DNA of 64,000 nt from Struthio camelus (lineage: Eukaryota; Chordata; Aves; Struthioniformes; Struthionidae), in assembly GCF_040807025.1 (NCBI RefSeq), contig NC_090946.1, positions 84,561,141 to 84,625,140 on the forward strand, written 5' to 3'. Each line of letters starts with the position of its first letter. The stretch's first letter is position 1. Below the pieces are notes generated by a model. The model worked only from the letters and a program-made list of their open reading frames with translations. It did not search any database and was not told the DNA's origin. The position numbers were made by a program, and so were the translations under genes. Positions 47,328 through 57,971 of this stretch are shown piece by piece.

Positions 47328-48700
47328 GGCCTCGGGCGGCCGCGCTTCTTCGCCTCGGGGGCTCCCTTTCAGGGTTTTCTTCCCTGTGTGATCATGGCCT
47401 TGCTTCTTTCTGGCTGGCCTCTTGTCCAGTGATGGTATTGGCTTTGCTGGCCCCTTTCTGTCACAGGCCATGGTGTTTGACTCTTTCGTGGGCTTTTCCT
47501 GAGCTTTGAAGCTGCACGGTTGTGGTGTCATAGGGCTTTGTGCCCGGCAGGGTCTTATGTGTGAGAATTGTTCTTTGTGCCTAGGGCTTTCTGCTGTGTT
47601 TGTGTCTGCTGTTTGTGTGTGCATGTTTGTTTGGGTCTGGAGGTGCCTTGCCTGTGGATTATTAGCAATGGCAGCGTGCAGAGTGGAGCGGCACAGGTGA
47701 AGGTGTGGGAGGAAAGGGTGGGTGCCGAAGGACTTTGGTTTTGTGGGCATGCCCTCAAGGTGTGGTGTTTTCTGTGTTTTTGCAGGCATTGCGTGAAGTT
47801 GTGGCGTAGAGAAGCTGAGTGCCGAGACGGAGGCTGAGCAGGTGTGAGGGGCAGCTTGTCATTGAGCGCTTTATTCTGTGACTGGGGGGTGTTGGGCTGG
47901 TTCTTGGTGATGTCTTCTGTTGTGCTTTTTTTCAGGTGCTGTGGGGGGGCCTTTTGCCAGAGGATTTGGGGTGAGTGGAACGGTGAGTTCTTTGTTGTAG
48001 GGCTATTGGGCGTTTCCTGGCGGAAGAGTAACTGTGTTGTGTTGCCTTTCCCAGGTGTTGCGGGTGTCCGCCTGGCCACGATGTTGGAGTTTGGACGGGG
48101 CACAGGTAAGCGGAGGGACCGTGGTGTTTGGGAGGAGGGTGTTTTTGGAGGAAGAGTTTGGTGCTGCGTGGTGTGCGGGTGACAGCTTGTGCTCTGTTTT
48201 GGCAGGTGATGAGGGTGAAGGTTTGTGACTGAAGGCAGATCAGAGAGAGGAGGTGCCTGGCATCGAGGCTGGCTGTTGAGGATGGACAGTGACGCACAGC
48301 TGTGCCCAAGCTAAGTGGAGGGGTCAAGCGTGTTGGCTTGTCCTGGGGGTAGGGGTGTGTGTGTGTGTGTTTGCTGACCATGAGTGTAGTGCTTTAGGAT
48401 GATTGTTTTTGGTGAGGTCGAGGCCGTGGGGTTGTACTTGGGGCTGGGCAGCTCCAGCCAGTGTCTGTGTTGTTGTGTGCTGTGTGTTGTGTGTTGTAGG
48501 TGTCCTGTCTTTTGCTTAGGTCTTGCTGTTGCTCTTGTCCTTTGTGTTCCTGGAGCACAAAGGACGACTTTGCAGGGCTAGCACAGTAGTCATCTGTAGG
48601 CTTTGGGACTGGCCTCAGCGCTCAGTGTTGTGCAAAGAGATTGTATCTGCTGTGCCGCCCGTGAAAAGGGGCATTGTGTCGTTGCAGATTTGCAACATAG
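47328..48700 (+). repeat. Array unit U1 (short, 1.37 kb)
   Basis: Starts with a single remnant of the CpG-rich minisatellite word ('gggcggccgcgcttcttcgcc', 47335 region) followed by the shared 'ggctccctttcagggttttc' joint. It lacks exon-like blocks a, b and c that all later complete units contain, which explains its shorter length. Confidence 0.75.
47786..48209 (+). pseudogene. U1 micro-exon copy, broken
   Basis: Blocks d 47786-47841 (56 bp), e 47936-47970 (35 bp), f 48055-48105 (51 bp) and g from 48206. Acceptors and the donors of e and f (GTGAGT, GTAAGC) are good. Block d carries TGA where other copies read TGC (Cys) in the shared GCSCG motif. Block e is 6 bp shorter than in later units yet stays in frame (VLWGGLLPEDL). 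Block f reads CCGCPPGHDVGVWTGH in the same phase and hits TGA at 48207-48209. A decayed but informative copy that resembles U0 in block f length. Confidence 0.45.
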
Positions 48701-48952
48701 CTTCTTCGCCTCTTCTTCGGCGGCCGCGCTTCTTCGCCTCTTCTTCGGCGGCCGCGCTTCTTCGCCTCTTCTTCGGCGGCCGCGCTTCTTCGCCTCTTCT
48801 TCGGCGGCCGCGCTTCTTCGCCTCTTCTTCGGCGGCCGCGCTTCTTCGCCTCTTCTTCGGCGGCCGCGCTTCTTCGCCTCTTCTTCGGCGGCCGCGCTTC
48901 TTCGCCTCTTCTTCGGCGGCCGCGCTTCTTCGCCTCTTCTTCGGCGGCCGCG
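48701..48952 (+). repeat. 28-bp CpG-rich minisatellite, 9 perfect copies (U2)
   Basis: Unit cttcttcgcc-tcttcttcgg-cggccgcg, repeated nine times without change, plus a partial tenth. Each copy holds GCGGCCGC (NotI) and several CpG. Since 28 is not a multiple of 3 all frames mix, giving RRGEEARPPKK-like low-complexity frames that should not be read as proteins. It ends 402 bp before block a of U2. Confidence 0.95.
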
Positions 48953-49353
48953 CTTCTTTGCCTTTGGGGCTCCCTTTCAGGGTTTTCTTCCCTGTGTGAT
49001 CGTGGCCTTGGGTTTTTCTGGCCAGCCTCTTGTGCATCCACAGTCCTGGCTTTGCCGGCCCCTTTCTGTCACAGCTTGTGGCATTTGAGTCTTTCCTGGG
49101 CTTCTCCTGAGCCTGAAAGGCACAGGGTTGTGGTGTTGTAGGGCTTTGTGCCTGGCAGGGTCTTATGCGTGAGAACTGTTTTTTGTGCCTAGGGCTTTCC
49201 TCTGTGTTTGTGTCTGCTGTTTGTGTGTGTTTGGAGCTGGAGGTGCGTTGCCTGTGGGTTTTAGCGATGGCAGCGTGCAGAGTGGAGTGGTGATGGGGAG
49301 TGGAATGGGGATAGGTCTGCCTTTGGGTGCTGCAGTTTGTGTTGCTTTTGCAG

Positions 49354-50096
49354 ATGCAGAGCAGTGTTCCAGGTACTCAAGGGAGATGGAGGAAGACCGA
49401 GATGTGCACTAAGGAGGTGAGCTTGTGAGTGCTGTTTGCAGGAGGGTGTCTTGGGCAGCGGTTCCCTGAACAATGTTTGTTTTGTGTTTGTAGGTGGGAA
49501 GCTGTGAGGCAAGTGGGTTGCTTGTGCCTAGGAGGAGGCTGGCCAGGTGAGTGTTGGTGTGAGAGATGGAGCAGAGCGTGGAGTGGGGCTGTTGTGTTGT
49601 TGGTGCTGTGTCTGTTGCCCGGTGCTGTTCTGGTTTTGCAGGTGCGTGGCAGAGCTTGGCGTGGCCTCCTGTAGTATGACAGTGGGGAAGGGTAAGTGGC
49701 ACAGGTAAAAGTGTGGGAGCGGTGGGTGGGTGTGGACAGGGTGCGGTTTTGCAAACATCCCCTCAAGGTGTGGTGTTTTCTCTGGTTCTGCAGGTGTAGG
49801 ATGCAGTTGTGGCACGGAGGAGCCGAGTGCTGAGGCTGAGCAGGTAAGAGGGGGCAGCTTGTCGTTGAGAGCTTTATCATTTGGTTGGGTGGTGTCGGGC
49901 TGCCTCTCAGTAATGTCTTTTGTTGTGCTTTTTTCAGGTGCTGTGGGGGGCCTCTTCCGGGATGGCTGAGGATTTGAGGTGAGTGGCACGGTGTGCCTTT
50001 TGTAGTAGGGCTGTTGGGTGCTGCCTGGCAGAAGAGTAACTTTGTGTTGTTTTTCCCAGGTGCTGTGGGTGTCGTAGTGCTGGGCAGGATGTCTGA
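49354..50096 (+). CDS. U2 micro-exon gene candidate, 97 codons, frame intact
   Basis: Exons a 49354-49416, b 49494-49546, c 49642-49691, d 49794-49843, e 49938-49978, and f 50060 to TGA at 50094-50096 (donor at 50119). Introns are 77, 95, 102, 94 and 81 bp, all GT-AG, with donors GTGAGC, GTGAGT, GTAAGT, GTAAGA, GTGAGT and T-rich acceptors. Phases run 0, 2, 1, 0, 2 and the frame stays open: MQSSVPGTQGRWRKTEMC..., VGSCEASGLLVPRRRLA, CVAELGVASCSMTVGK, VGCSCGTEEPSAEAEQ, VLWGASSGMAEDL, CCGCRSAGQDV. ATG follows directly on the acceptor AG of block a. The product would be small, soluble and without a recognised domain. Coding status is inferred; purifying selection is not obvious by eye. Confidence 0.42.
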
Positions 50097-50772
50097 GTTT
50101 GGAAGGGACGTGTTTCAGGTGAGCGGAGGGACCGTGTTGTTTTGGAGGGGGGTGTTTTTTGGGGAAGAGGCTGGAGCTGTGTGGCATGCAGGTGATGGTT
50201 TGTGCTCTGTTTTGGCAGGTGGTGAGGGCGAAGGTTTGTGAGTGAAGGAAGGTCAGAGAGGAGGTGCCTGGCATCGAGGCTGGCTCTTGAGGATGGACGG
50301 TGATGCACGGCAGTGCCCAAGCTAAGTGGAGGGGGCCAAGGGTGTTGGTGTGTCTTGGGTGGTGTGGGTGTGTGGGGGGGTGTGTGCGTGTGCTGCCAGT
50401 CATTGCAGTGTGGAGGCCTCGTGAGGGTGGGTGCTGTGTGTGAGGTAGAGGGAGAGGTGGGTGTGGTAGTCCGGGCTGCTCCAGCCAGTGTCTGTGTTGT
50501 TGTGTGTTGTGTTCGGTGTGTGTTGTAGGTGTCCTGTGTTTTGCTCAGGTCTTGATGTTGCTCTTGTTCTTTGTGCTCATGGAGCATGGCACAGATGTTG
50601 CATCGGTAGCATGGTAGGCATCCGGAGGCTTTTGAGTGGCCCGAGTGCTCAGCATTGTGCCAATGGATCATATCTCCTTCTGTGCTGCCTGTGAGAAGGG
50701 CTGGTGTGTTGCACTGAATTAGCATCATAGCTGTCTGTGGCTGGCCATCTTTGTGGTGATGTTTGAGCGCTT

Positions 50773-51042
50773 GGCGGCCGCTCCTCGCTCGTCTTCTGCG
50801 GCGGCCGCTCCTCGCTCGTCTTCTGCGGCGGCCGCTCCTCGCTCGTCTTCTGCGGCGGCCGCTCCTCGCTCGTCTTCTGCGGCGGCCGCTCCTCGCTCGT
50901 CTTCTGCGGCGGCCGCTCCTCGCTCGTCTTCTGCGGCGGCCGCTCCTCGCTCGTCTTCTGCGGCGGCCGCTCCTCGCTCGTCTTCTGCGGCGGCCGCTCC
51001 TCGCTCGTCTTCTGCGGCGGCCGCTCCTCGCTCGTCTTCTGC
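50773..51042 (+). repeat. 27-bp CpG-dense minisatellite, 10 perfect copies (U3)
   Basis: Unit ggcggccgct-cctcgctcgt-cttctgc, repeated ten times with no mismatch. Each copy has five CpG and one NotI site. As 27 is a multiple of 3, every frame gives a 9-residue repeat (for example PPQKTSEER on the minus strand). It ends 397 bp before the ATG of block a in U3. Confidence 0.97.
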
Positions 51043-51438
51043 GGCATCCTTTCAGGGTTTTCTTGCCTGCATGGTCGCAGCCTTGGGTCCTTTTGGCCAG
51101 CCTCTTGTGCTTCCGTAGTCCTGGCTTTGCTGGCCCCTTGCTGTCAGAGCTTGTGGCATTTGACTCTTTCTTAGGCTTCTCCTGAGGCTGTGAGGTGCAC
51201 GGTTGTGCTGTTGTAGGGCTTTGTGGCCAGCAGGGTCTTATGCATGGGAATCGTTCTTTCTGCCTAGGGCTTTGCTCTGTGTTTGTGTGTGCTGTTTGTG
51301 TGTGTGCATGTTTGTTTGGAGCTGGAGGTGCCTTGCCTGTGGGTTTTAGCGATGGCAGCGTGCAGAGTGGAGTGGTGATGGGGAGTGGAATGGGGATAGG
51401 TCTGCCTTTGGGTGCTGCAGTTTGTGTTGCTTTTGCAC

Positions 51439-52177
51439 ATGCAGAGCAGTGTTCCAGGTACTCGAGGGAGATGGAGGAAGACCGAGACGTGCTCTAAGGA
51501 GGTGAGCTTGTGAGTGTTGTTGGCAAGAGAGTGTTCTGGGTGGCGGTTTGCTGAATGCTTTTTGTTTTGTGTTTGTAGGTGGGAAGCTGTGAGGCAAGTG
51601 GGTTGCTTGTGCCTAGGAGGAGCCTGGCCAGGTGAGTGTTGGTGTGCGAGATGGAGCAGAGCATAGTGTGGGGTTGTTGGTGCTGTGCCTGTTGCTCAGT
51701 GCTGTTCTGGTTTTGCAGGTGCGTGACCGAGGTCAGTGTAGCCTCCTGTAGCCTGACAGTGGGGACAGGTGAGTGGCGCAGGTAAAGTTGTGGGAGCAAG
51801 GGGTGGGTGTGGATGGGCTGTGCTTTTGCAAACATCCCCTCAAGGTGTGGTGTTTTCTCTGGTTCTGCAGGTGTAGGATGCAGTTGTGGCGTGGAGGAGC
51901 CGAGTGCTGAGATGGAGGCAGAGGAGGTGAGAGGGGCAGCTTGTCGTTGAGAGCTTTATTCTGTGGTTGGGTGGTGTCGGGCTGCCTCTCAGTAATGTCT
52001 TTTGTTGTGCTTTTTCAGGTGCTGTGGGGGGCCTTTTCCCGGATGGCTGAGGATTTGAGGTGAGTGGCACGGTGTGCCGTTTGTAGTAGGGCTGTTGGGT
52101 GCTGCCTGGCAGAAGAGTAACTTTGTGTTGTTTTTCCCAGGTGCCGTGGGTGTCCTAGTGCTGAGCAGGATCTCTGA
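51439..52177 (+). CDS. U3 micro-exon gene candidate, 99 codons, frame intact
   Basis: Exons a 51439-51501, b 51579-51631, c 51719-51768, d 51871-51926, e 52019-52059, and f 52141 to TGA at 52175-52177 (donor at 52200). Splice signals match U2. Block d is 56 bp against 50 in U2, an in-frame 6-bp difference. The acceptor before block a is destroyed (ttttgcac|ATG instead of ttttgcag|ATG), so block a can only work here as a first exon containing the start codon. A CpG-dense array ends 397 bp upstream and could supply a promoter. The frame is open from MQSSVPGTRGRW to CRGCPSAEQDL. Family unknown; expression not shown. Confidence 0.42.
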
Positions 52178-52816
52178 GTTTGGAAGGGATGTGTTTCAGG
52201 TGAGTGGAGGGACCGTGTTGTTTTGGAGGGGGGTGTTTTTTGGGGAAGAGGCTGGAGCTGTGTGGCATGCAGGTGATGGTTTGTGCTCTGTTTTGGCAGG
52301 TGGTGAGGGCGAAGGTTTGTGAGTGAAGGAAGATCAGAGAGGAGGTGCCTGGCATCGAGGCTGGCTCTTGAGGATGGACGGTGATGCACGGCAGTGCCCA
52401 AGCTAAGTGGAGGGGGCCAAGGGTGTTGGTGTGTCTTGGGCGGTGTGTGTGGGTGTGTGTGTGTGTGTGTGTGTGTGCTGCCAATCAGTGTCGTGTGGAG
52501 GCCTCCTGAGGGTGGGTGCTGTGTGTGAGGCAGAGGGGGGTGTGGTAGTCTGGGCAGCTCCAGCCAGTGTCTGTGTTGTTGTGTGCTGTGTTCGGTGTGT
52601 GTTGTAGGTGTCCTGTGTTTTGCTCAGGGCTTGATGTTGCTCTTGTCCTGTGTGATGGTGGAGCATGGTGTAAACTTTGCAGGGCTAGGGTGTTAGGCAT
52701 CTGCAGGCTATTGAGTGGCCTGAGCGCTCAGCTTTGCGTCGAGGGACGGTGTCTCCTTGTGTGCCGCCCACCAAAAGGGTTGGTGTGTTGCGCTGAATTT
52801 GCATCGTAGCTGTCTG

Positions 52817-53082
52817 TGGCCGCTCATCTCTGTGGCGATACTGCTCGCCTTCCGCGGCCGTTCATCTTTGTGGCGATGCTCCTTGCCTTCCGCGGCCGCT
52901 CTTCCTCGCCTTCCGCGGCCGTTCATCTTTGTGGCGATGCTCCTTGCCTTCCGCGGCCGCTCTTCCTCGCCTTCCGCGGCCGCTCATCTTTGTGGCGATG
53001 CTCTTCCTCGCCTTCCGTGGCTGCTCATCTTCGCGGTGATGCTCTTCCTCGCCTTCCGCAGCCGCTCTTCCTTGCCTTCATG
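52817..53082 (+). repeat. Composite degenerate minisatellite (U4)
   Basis: Alternating ~41-bp ('ggccgttcatctttgtggcg' + 'atgctccttgccttccgc') and ~23-bp ('ggccgctcttcctcgcctt'...) pieces, imperfect. It is related to the 27- and 28-bp arrays through GCGGCCGCTC and cgccttc words. It retains fewer intact NotI sites and fewer CpG. Confidence 0.85.
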
Positions 53083-53474
53083 GCATGCTTTCAGGGTTTT
53101 CTTCCCTGTGTGGTTGTGGTCTTGGGTCTTTCTGGCCAGCCTCTTGTGCATTGATGGTCCTGGCTTTGCTGGCTGGTTTCTGTCACGGAGCGTGGCGTTT
53201 GACTTTCCTGGGCTTCTCCCGAGCCTCTGAGCCGCACAGTTGTGGCATCGAAGGGTTTGTGGCCTGCAGGGTCCTATGCGTGAGAACTGTTCTTTCTGCC
53301 TAGGGCTTTGTTCTGTGTTTGTGTGTGCTGTGTGTGAGTGTGCATGTTTGTTTGGGGCTGGAGGTGCGTTGCCTGTGGGTTTTACCAATGGCAGTGTGCA
53401 GCATGGAGTGGTGAAGGGGAGTGGAATGGGGATAGGTCTGCCTTTGGGTGCTGCAGTTTGTGTTGCTTTTGCAG

Positions 53475-54361
53475 ATTCAGAGCAGTGTTGTGGGTGCCTG
53501 AGGGAGACTGAGGAAGACTGAGATGTGCACTAAGGAGGTGAGCTTGTGAGTGCTGTTTGCAGGAGGGTGTCTTGGGCAGCGGTTCCCTGAACAATGTTTG
53601 TTTTGTGTTTGTAGGTGGGAAGCCATGAGGCAAGTGGGTTGCTTGTGCCTAGGAGGAGCCTGGCCAGGTGAGTGTTGGTCTGCGAGATGGAGCAGAGCAT
53701 AGTGTGGGGTTGTTGGTGCTGTGCCTGTTGCCCGGTGCTGTTCTGGTTTTGCAGGTGCGTGACTGAGCTCAGTGTAGCCTCCTGTAGCCTGACAGTGGGG
53801 ACAGGTGAGTGGCGCAGGTAAAGTTGTGGGAGCAAGGGGTGGGTGTGGATGGGCTGTGCTTTTGCAAACATCCCCTCAAGCTGTGGTATTGTCTCTGGTT
53901 CTGCAGGTGTAGGATGCAGTTGTGGCGTGGAGGAGCCGAGTGCTGAGATGGAGGCTGAGCAGGTAAGAGGGGCAGCTTGTCGTTGAGAGCTTTATCATTT
54001 GGTTGGGTGGTGTCGGGCTGCCTCTCAGTAATGTCTTTTGTTGTGCTTTTTCAGGTGCTGTGGGGGGCCTCTTCCCGGATGGCTGAGGATTTGAGGTGAG
54101 TGGCACGGTGTGCCTTTTGTAGTAGGGCTGTTGGGTGCTGCCTGGCAGAAGAGTAACTTTGTGTTGTTTTTCCCAGGTGCTTGGGTGTCCTAGTGCTGGG
54201 CAGGATGTCTGAGTTTGGAACGGACGTGTTTCAGGTGAGTGGAGGGACCGTGTTGTTTTGGAGGGGGGTGTTTTTTGGGGAAGAGGCTGGAGCCGTGTGG
54301 CATGCAGGTGATGGCTTGTGCTCTGTTTTGGCAGGTGGTGAGGGCGAAGGTTTGTGAGTGA
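53475..54361 (+). pseudogene. U4 micro-exon copy, stop in exon a and 1-bp deletion in exon f
   Basis: Blocks a 53475-53537, b 53615-53667, c 53755-53804, d 53907-53962, e 54055-54095, f 54177-54234 and g from 54335, all with intact GT-AG sites. Block a starts ATT instead of ATG and has TGA at codon 9. Blocks b-e are open and in phase. Block f is 58 bp rather than 59 ('gtgcttggg' for 'gtgctgtggg'), so it skips the usual TGA, reads through CLGVLVLGRMSEFGTDVFQ and stops in g (VVRAKVCE then TGA at 54359-54361). Unable to start as in U2, but its splice sites are complete. Confidence 0.45.
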
Positions 54362-54837
54362 AGGAAGATCAGAGAGGAGGTGCGTGGCATCGAGGCTGGC
54401 TCTTGAGGATGGACGGTGATGCACAGCAGTGCCCAAGCTAAGTGGAGGGGGCCAAGGGTGTTGGTGTGTCTTGGGTGGTGTGGGGGGGGGGGGTGTGTGT
54501 ATGCGTGTGGTGCCAATCAGTGTAGTGTGGAGGCCTCCTGAGGGTGGGTGCTGTGTGTGAGGCAGAGGTGGGTGTGGTAGTCTGGGCAGCTCCAGCCAGT
54601 GTCTGTGTTGTTGTGTGCTGTGTTCTGTGTGTGTTGTAGGTGTCCTGTGTTTTGCTCAGGTCTTGATGTTGCTCTTGTCCTGTGTGATGGTGGAGCACGG
54701 TGTAAACTTTGCAGGGCTAGGCATCCGCAGGCTATTGAGTGGCCTGAGCGCTCAGCGTTGCGTCGAGGGATGGTGTCTCCTTGTGTGCCGCCCACCAAAA
54801 GGGTCGGTGTGTTGCGCTGAATTAGCATCGTAGCTGT

Positions 54838-55303
54838 CTGTGGCCGCTCATCTCTGTGGCGATAGTGCTCGCCTTCCGCGGCCGTTCGTCTTTGTGGCGA
54901 TGCTCCTCGCCTTCCGCGGCCGCTCTTCCTTGCCTTCTGCGGCTGTTCATCTTTGCGGCTATGCTCTTCCTTGCCTTCTGCGGGCGTTCATCTTTGCGGC
55001 GATGCTCTTCCTCGCCTTCTGTGGCTGCTCTTCCTTGCATTCCGTCGCCGTTCATCTTTGTGGCGATGCTCTTCCTTACCTTCCATGGCTGCTCTTCCTC
55101 GCCTTCTGCGGCCATTCATCTTTGTGGCGATGCTCTTCCTTGCCTTCTGCGGACGCTCTTCCTTGCATTCCGTGGCCGTTCATCTTTGTGGCGATGCTCT
55201 TCCTTGCCTTCCATGGCTGCTCTTCCTCGCCTTCTGCGGCCATTCATCTTTGTGGCGATGCTCTTCCTTGCCTTCCGCGGCTGCTCTTCCTCACCTTCGT
55301 GGC
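54838..55303 (+). repeat. Composite degenerate minisatellite (U5)
   Basis: The longest composite array, about 466 bp of alternating 'ttcatctttgtggcgatgct' and 'gctcttccttgccttc' pieces with many CpG-to-TpG/CpA changes. This decay is consistent with past methylation. Confidence 0.85.
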
Positions 55304-55694
55304 ATGCTTTCAGGGTGGTCTTCCCTGTGTGGTTTCAGCCTTGGATCTTTCTGGCCGGCCTCTTGTGCATTGATGGTCCTGGCTTTGCTGGCTGCTTTCT
55401 GTCACGGACCGTGGTGTTTGACTTTCCTGGGCTTCTCTTGAGCCTCTGAGCTGCACAGTTGTGGCATTGTAGGGCTTTGTGGCCCGCAGGGTCCTATGCG
55501 TGAGAACTGTTCTTTCTGCCTAGGGCTTTGTTCTGTGTTTGTGTGTGCTGCGTGTGAGCGTGCATGTTTGTTTGGGGCTGGAGGTGCGTTGCCTGTGGGT
55601 TTTACCAATGGCAGTGTGCAGCATGGAGTGGTGAAGGGGAGTGGAATGGGGATAGGTCTGCCTTTGGGTGCTGCAGTTTGTGTTGCTTTTGCAG

Positions 55695-56443
55695 ATGCAG
55701 AGCAGTGTTGTGGGTGCCTGAGGGAGATGGAGGAAGACCGAGATGTGCACTAAGGAGGTGAGCTTGTGAGTGTTGTTGGCAAGAGAGTGTTCTGGGTGGT
55801 GGTTTGCTGAATGCTTTTTGTTTTGTGTTTGTAGGTGGGAAGCCGTGAGGCAAGTGGGTTGCTTGTGCCTAGGAGGAGCCCGGCCAGGTGAGTGTTGGTG
55901 TGAGAGATGGAGCAGAGCGTGGAGTGGGGCTGTTGTGTTGTTGGTGCTGTGTCTGTTGCCCGGTGCTGTTCTGGTTTTGTAGGTGTGTGGCAGAGCTTGG
56001 CGTGGCCTCCTGTAGCCTGACAGTGGGGAAGGGTGAGCGGCACAGCTAAAGGTGTGGGAGCAAGGGGTGGGTGTGGACAGGCTGTGGTTTTGTGGCCATC
56101 CCCTCAAGGTGTGGTATTGTCTCTGACTTTGCAGGTGCAGGATGCAGTTGTGGTGTGGAGAAGCTGAGTGCTGAGGCGGAGGCTGAGCAGGTAAGAGGGG
56201 GCAGCTTGTTGTTGAGAGCTTTATTCTGTGGTTGGGTGGTGTCGGGCTGCCTCTCAGTAATGTCTTTTGTTGTGTTTTTTTCAGGTGCTGTGGGGGGTGT
56301 CTTCCCAGATGGCTGAGGATTTGAGGTGAGTGGCACGGTGTGCCCTTTGTAGTAGGGCTGTTGGGTGCTGCCTGGCAGAAGAGTAACTTTGTGTTGTTTT
56401 TCCCAGGTGCTGTGGGTGTCCTAGTGCTGGGCAGGATGTCTGA
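55695..56443 (+). pseudogene. U5 micro-exon copy, stop at codon 9 of exon a
   Basis: Blocks a 55695-55757, b 55835-55887, c 55983-56032, d 56135-56190, e 56285-56325, and f 56407 with TGA at 56441-56443. Block a keeps ATG after a good acceptor but reads GCC TGA at codons 8-9 where U2, U3 and U6 read ACT CAA or ACT CGA. Blocks b-f are open and in phase. The donor of f is CAA|GTGAGC and the acceptor of c is TAG. Translation could only start downstream, so it is probably non-coding or used as internal exons. Confidence 0.45.
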
Positions 56444-57107
56444 GTTTGGAAGGGACGTGTTTCAAGTGAGCGGAGGGACCGTGTTGTTTCGGCGGAGGGT
56501 GTTTTTTGGGGAAGAGGCTGGAGCTGTGTGGCATGCAGGTGATGGTTTGTGCTCTGTTTTGGCAGGTGGTGAGGGCGAAGGTTTGTGAGTGAAGGAAGGT
56601 CAGAGAGGAGGTGCCTGGCATCGAGGCTGGCTCTTGAGGATGGATGGTGACGCACGGCAGTGCCCAAGCTAAGTGGAGGGGGCCAAGGGTGTTGGTGTGT
56701 CTTGGGTGGTGTGGGTGTGTGCCTGGGCTGCCAGTCATTACAGTGTGGAGGCCTCGTGAGGGTGGGTGCTGTGTGTGAGGTAGAGGGAGAGGTGGGTGTG
56801 GTAGTCCGGGCAGCTCCAGCCTGTGTCTGTGTTGTTGTGTGCTGTGTTCTGTGTGTGTTGTAGGTGTCCTGTGTTTTGCTCAGGTGTTGATGTTGGTCTT
56901 GTCCTGTGTGCTCATGGAGCATGGCACAGATGTTGCATCGGTAGCATGGTAGGCATCCGGAGGCTTTTGAGTGGCCCGAGTGCTCAGCATTGTGCCAATG
57001 GATCATATCTCCTTCTGTGCTGCCTGTGAGAAGGGCTGGTGTGTTGCACTGAATTAGCATCATAGCTGTCTGTGGCTGGCCATCTTTGTGGTGATGTTTG
57101 AGTGCTT

Positions 57108-57971
57108 GTCGGCCGCTCCTCGCTCGTCTTCTGCGGCGGCCGCTCCTCGCTCGTCTTCTGCGGCGGCCGCTCCTCGCTCGTCTTCTGCGGCGGCCGCTCC
57201 TCGCTCGTCTTCTGCGGCGGCCGCTCCTCGCTCGTCTTCTGCGGCGGCCGCTCCTCGCTCGTCTTCTGCGGCGGCCGCTCCTCGCTCGTCTTCTGCGGCG
57301 GCCGCTCCTCGCTCGTCTTCTGCGGCGGCCGCTCCTCGCTCGTCTTCTGCGGCGGCCGCTCCTCGCTCGTCTTCTGCGGCGGCCGCTCCTCGCTCGTCTT
57401 CTGCGGCGGCCGCTCCTCGCTCGTCTTCTGCGGCGGCCGCTCCTCGCTCGTCTTCTGCGGCGGCCGCTCCTCGCTCGTCTTCTGCGGCGGCCGCTCCTCG
57501 CTCGTCTTCTGCGGCGGCCGCTCCTCGCTCGTCTTCTGCGGCGGCCGCTCCTCGCTCGTCTTCTGCGGCGGCCGCTCCTCGCTCGTCTTCTGCGGCGGCC
57601 GCTCCTCGCTCGTCTTCTGCGGCGGCCGCTCCTCGCTCGTCTTCTGCGGCGGCCGCTCCTCGCTCGTCTTCTGCGGCGGCCGCTCCTCGCTCGTCTTCTG
57701 CGGCGGCCGCTCCTCGCTCGTCTTCTGCGGCGGCCGCTCCTCGCTCGTCTTCTGCGGCGGCCGCTCCTCGCTCGTCTTCTGCGGCGGCCGCTCCTCGCTC
57801 GTCTTCTGCGGCGGCCGCTCCTCGCTCGTCTTCTGCGGCGGCCGCTCCTCGCTCGTCTTCTGCGGCGGCCGCTCCTCGCTCGTCTTCTGCGGCGGCCGCT
57901 CCTCGCTCGTCTTCTGCGGCGGCCGCTCCTCGCTCGTCTTCTGCGGCGGCCGCTCCTCGCTCGTCTTCTGC
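57108..57971 (+). repeat. 27-bp CpG-dense minisatellite, 32 copies (U6)
   Basis: 864 bp of the same 27-bp unit as in U3. The copies are identical except that the first has gtcggccgc, so 31 NotI sites fall within 0.86 kb. About five CpG per unit. Long frames of up to about 330 codons on both strands are purely repeat-derived. It ends 397 bp before the ATG of block a in U6, exactly the spacing of U3. Confidence 0.97.

Larger units (their letters stand above)
48701..50772 (+). repeat. Array unit U2 (2.07 kb)
   Basis: The first full-length unit: 28-bp minisatellite, 'ggctccctttcagggttttc' joint, ~400-bp leader, micro-exons a-g, then a G/T-rich spacer with 'gtgttgtgtgttgtgttcgg'. Shared head-to-tail with U3-U7. 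Confidence 0.85.
50773..52816 (+). repeat. Array unit U3 (2.04 kb)
   Basis: 27-bp minisatellite subtype. Same order of leader, micro-exons and G/T-rich spacer as U2, ending in a long (GT)n stretch at about 52443-52477. Confidence 0.85.
52817..54837 (+). repeat. Array unit U4 (2.02 kb)
   Basis: Composite-minisatellite subtype with the standard leader, micro-exons a-g and G/T-rich spacer. The (GT)n position reads as a G-run 'gtggggggggggg' followed by GT at about 54478-54508. Confidence 0.85.
54838..57107 (+). repeat. Array unit U5 (2.27 kb)
   Basis: Same layout as U4. It differs from U3, U4, U6 and U7 in a reduced (GT)n spacer ('gtgggtgtgtgcctgggctg'). Confidence 0.85.

Noticed and set aside
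48701..48952. CRISPR array
   Set aside because: Repeats are head-to-tail without unique spacers, and the window is clearly nuclear eukaryotic DNA.
48603..49088. Frames rich in EEAKKRGRRRR or FASSSAAALLRL near 48.7-49.0 kb
   Set aside because: Products of the 28-bp minisatellite in shifting frames.
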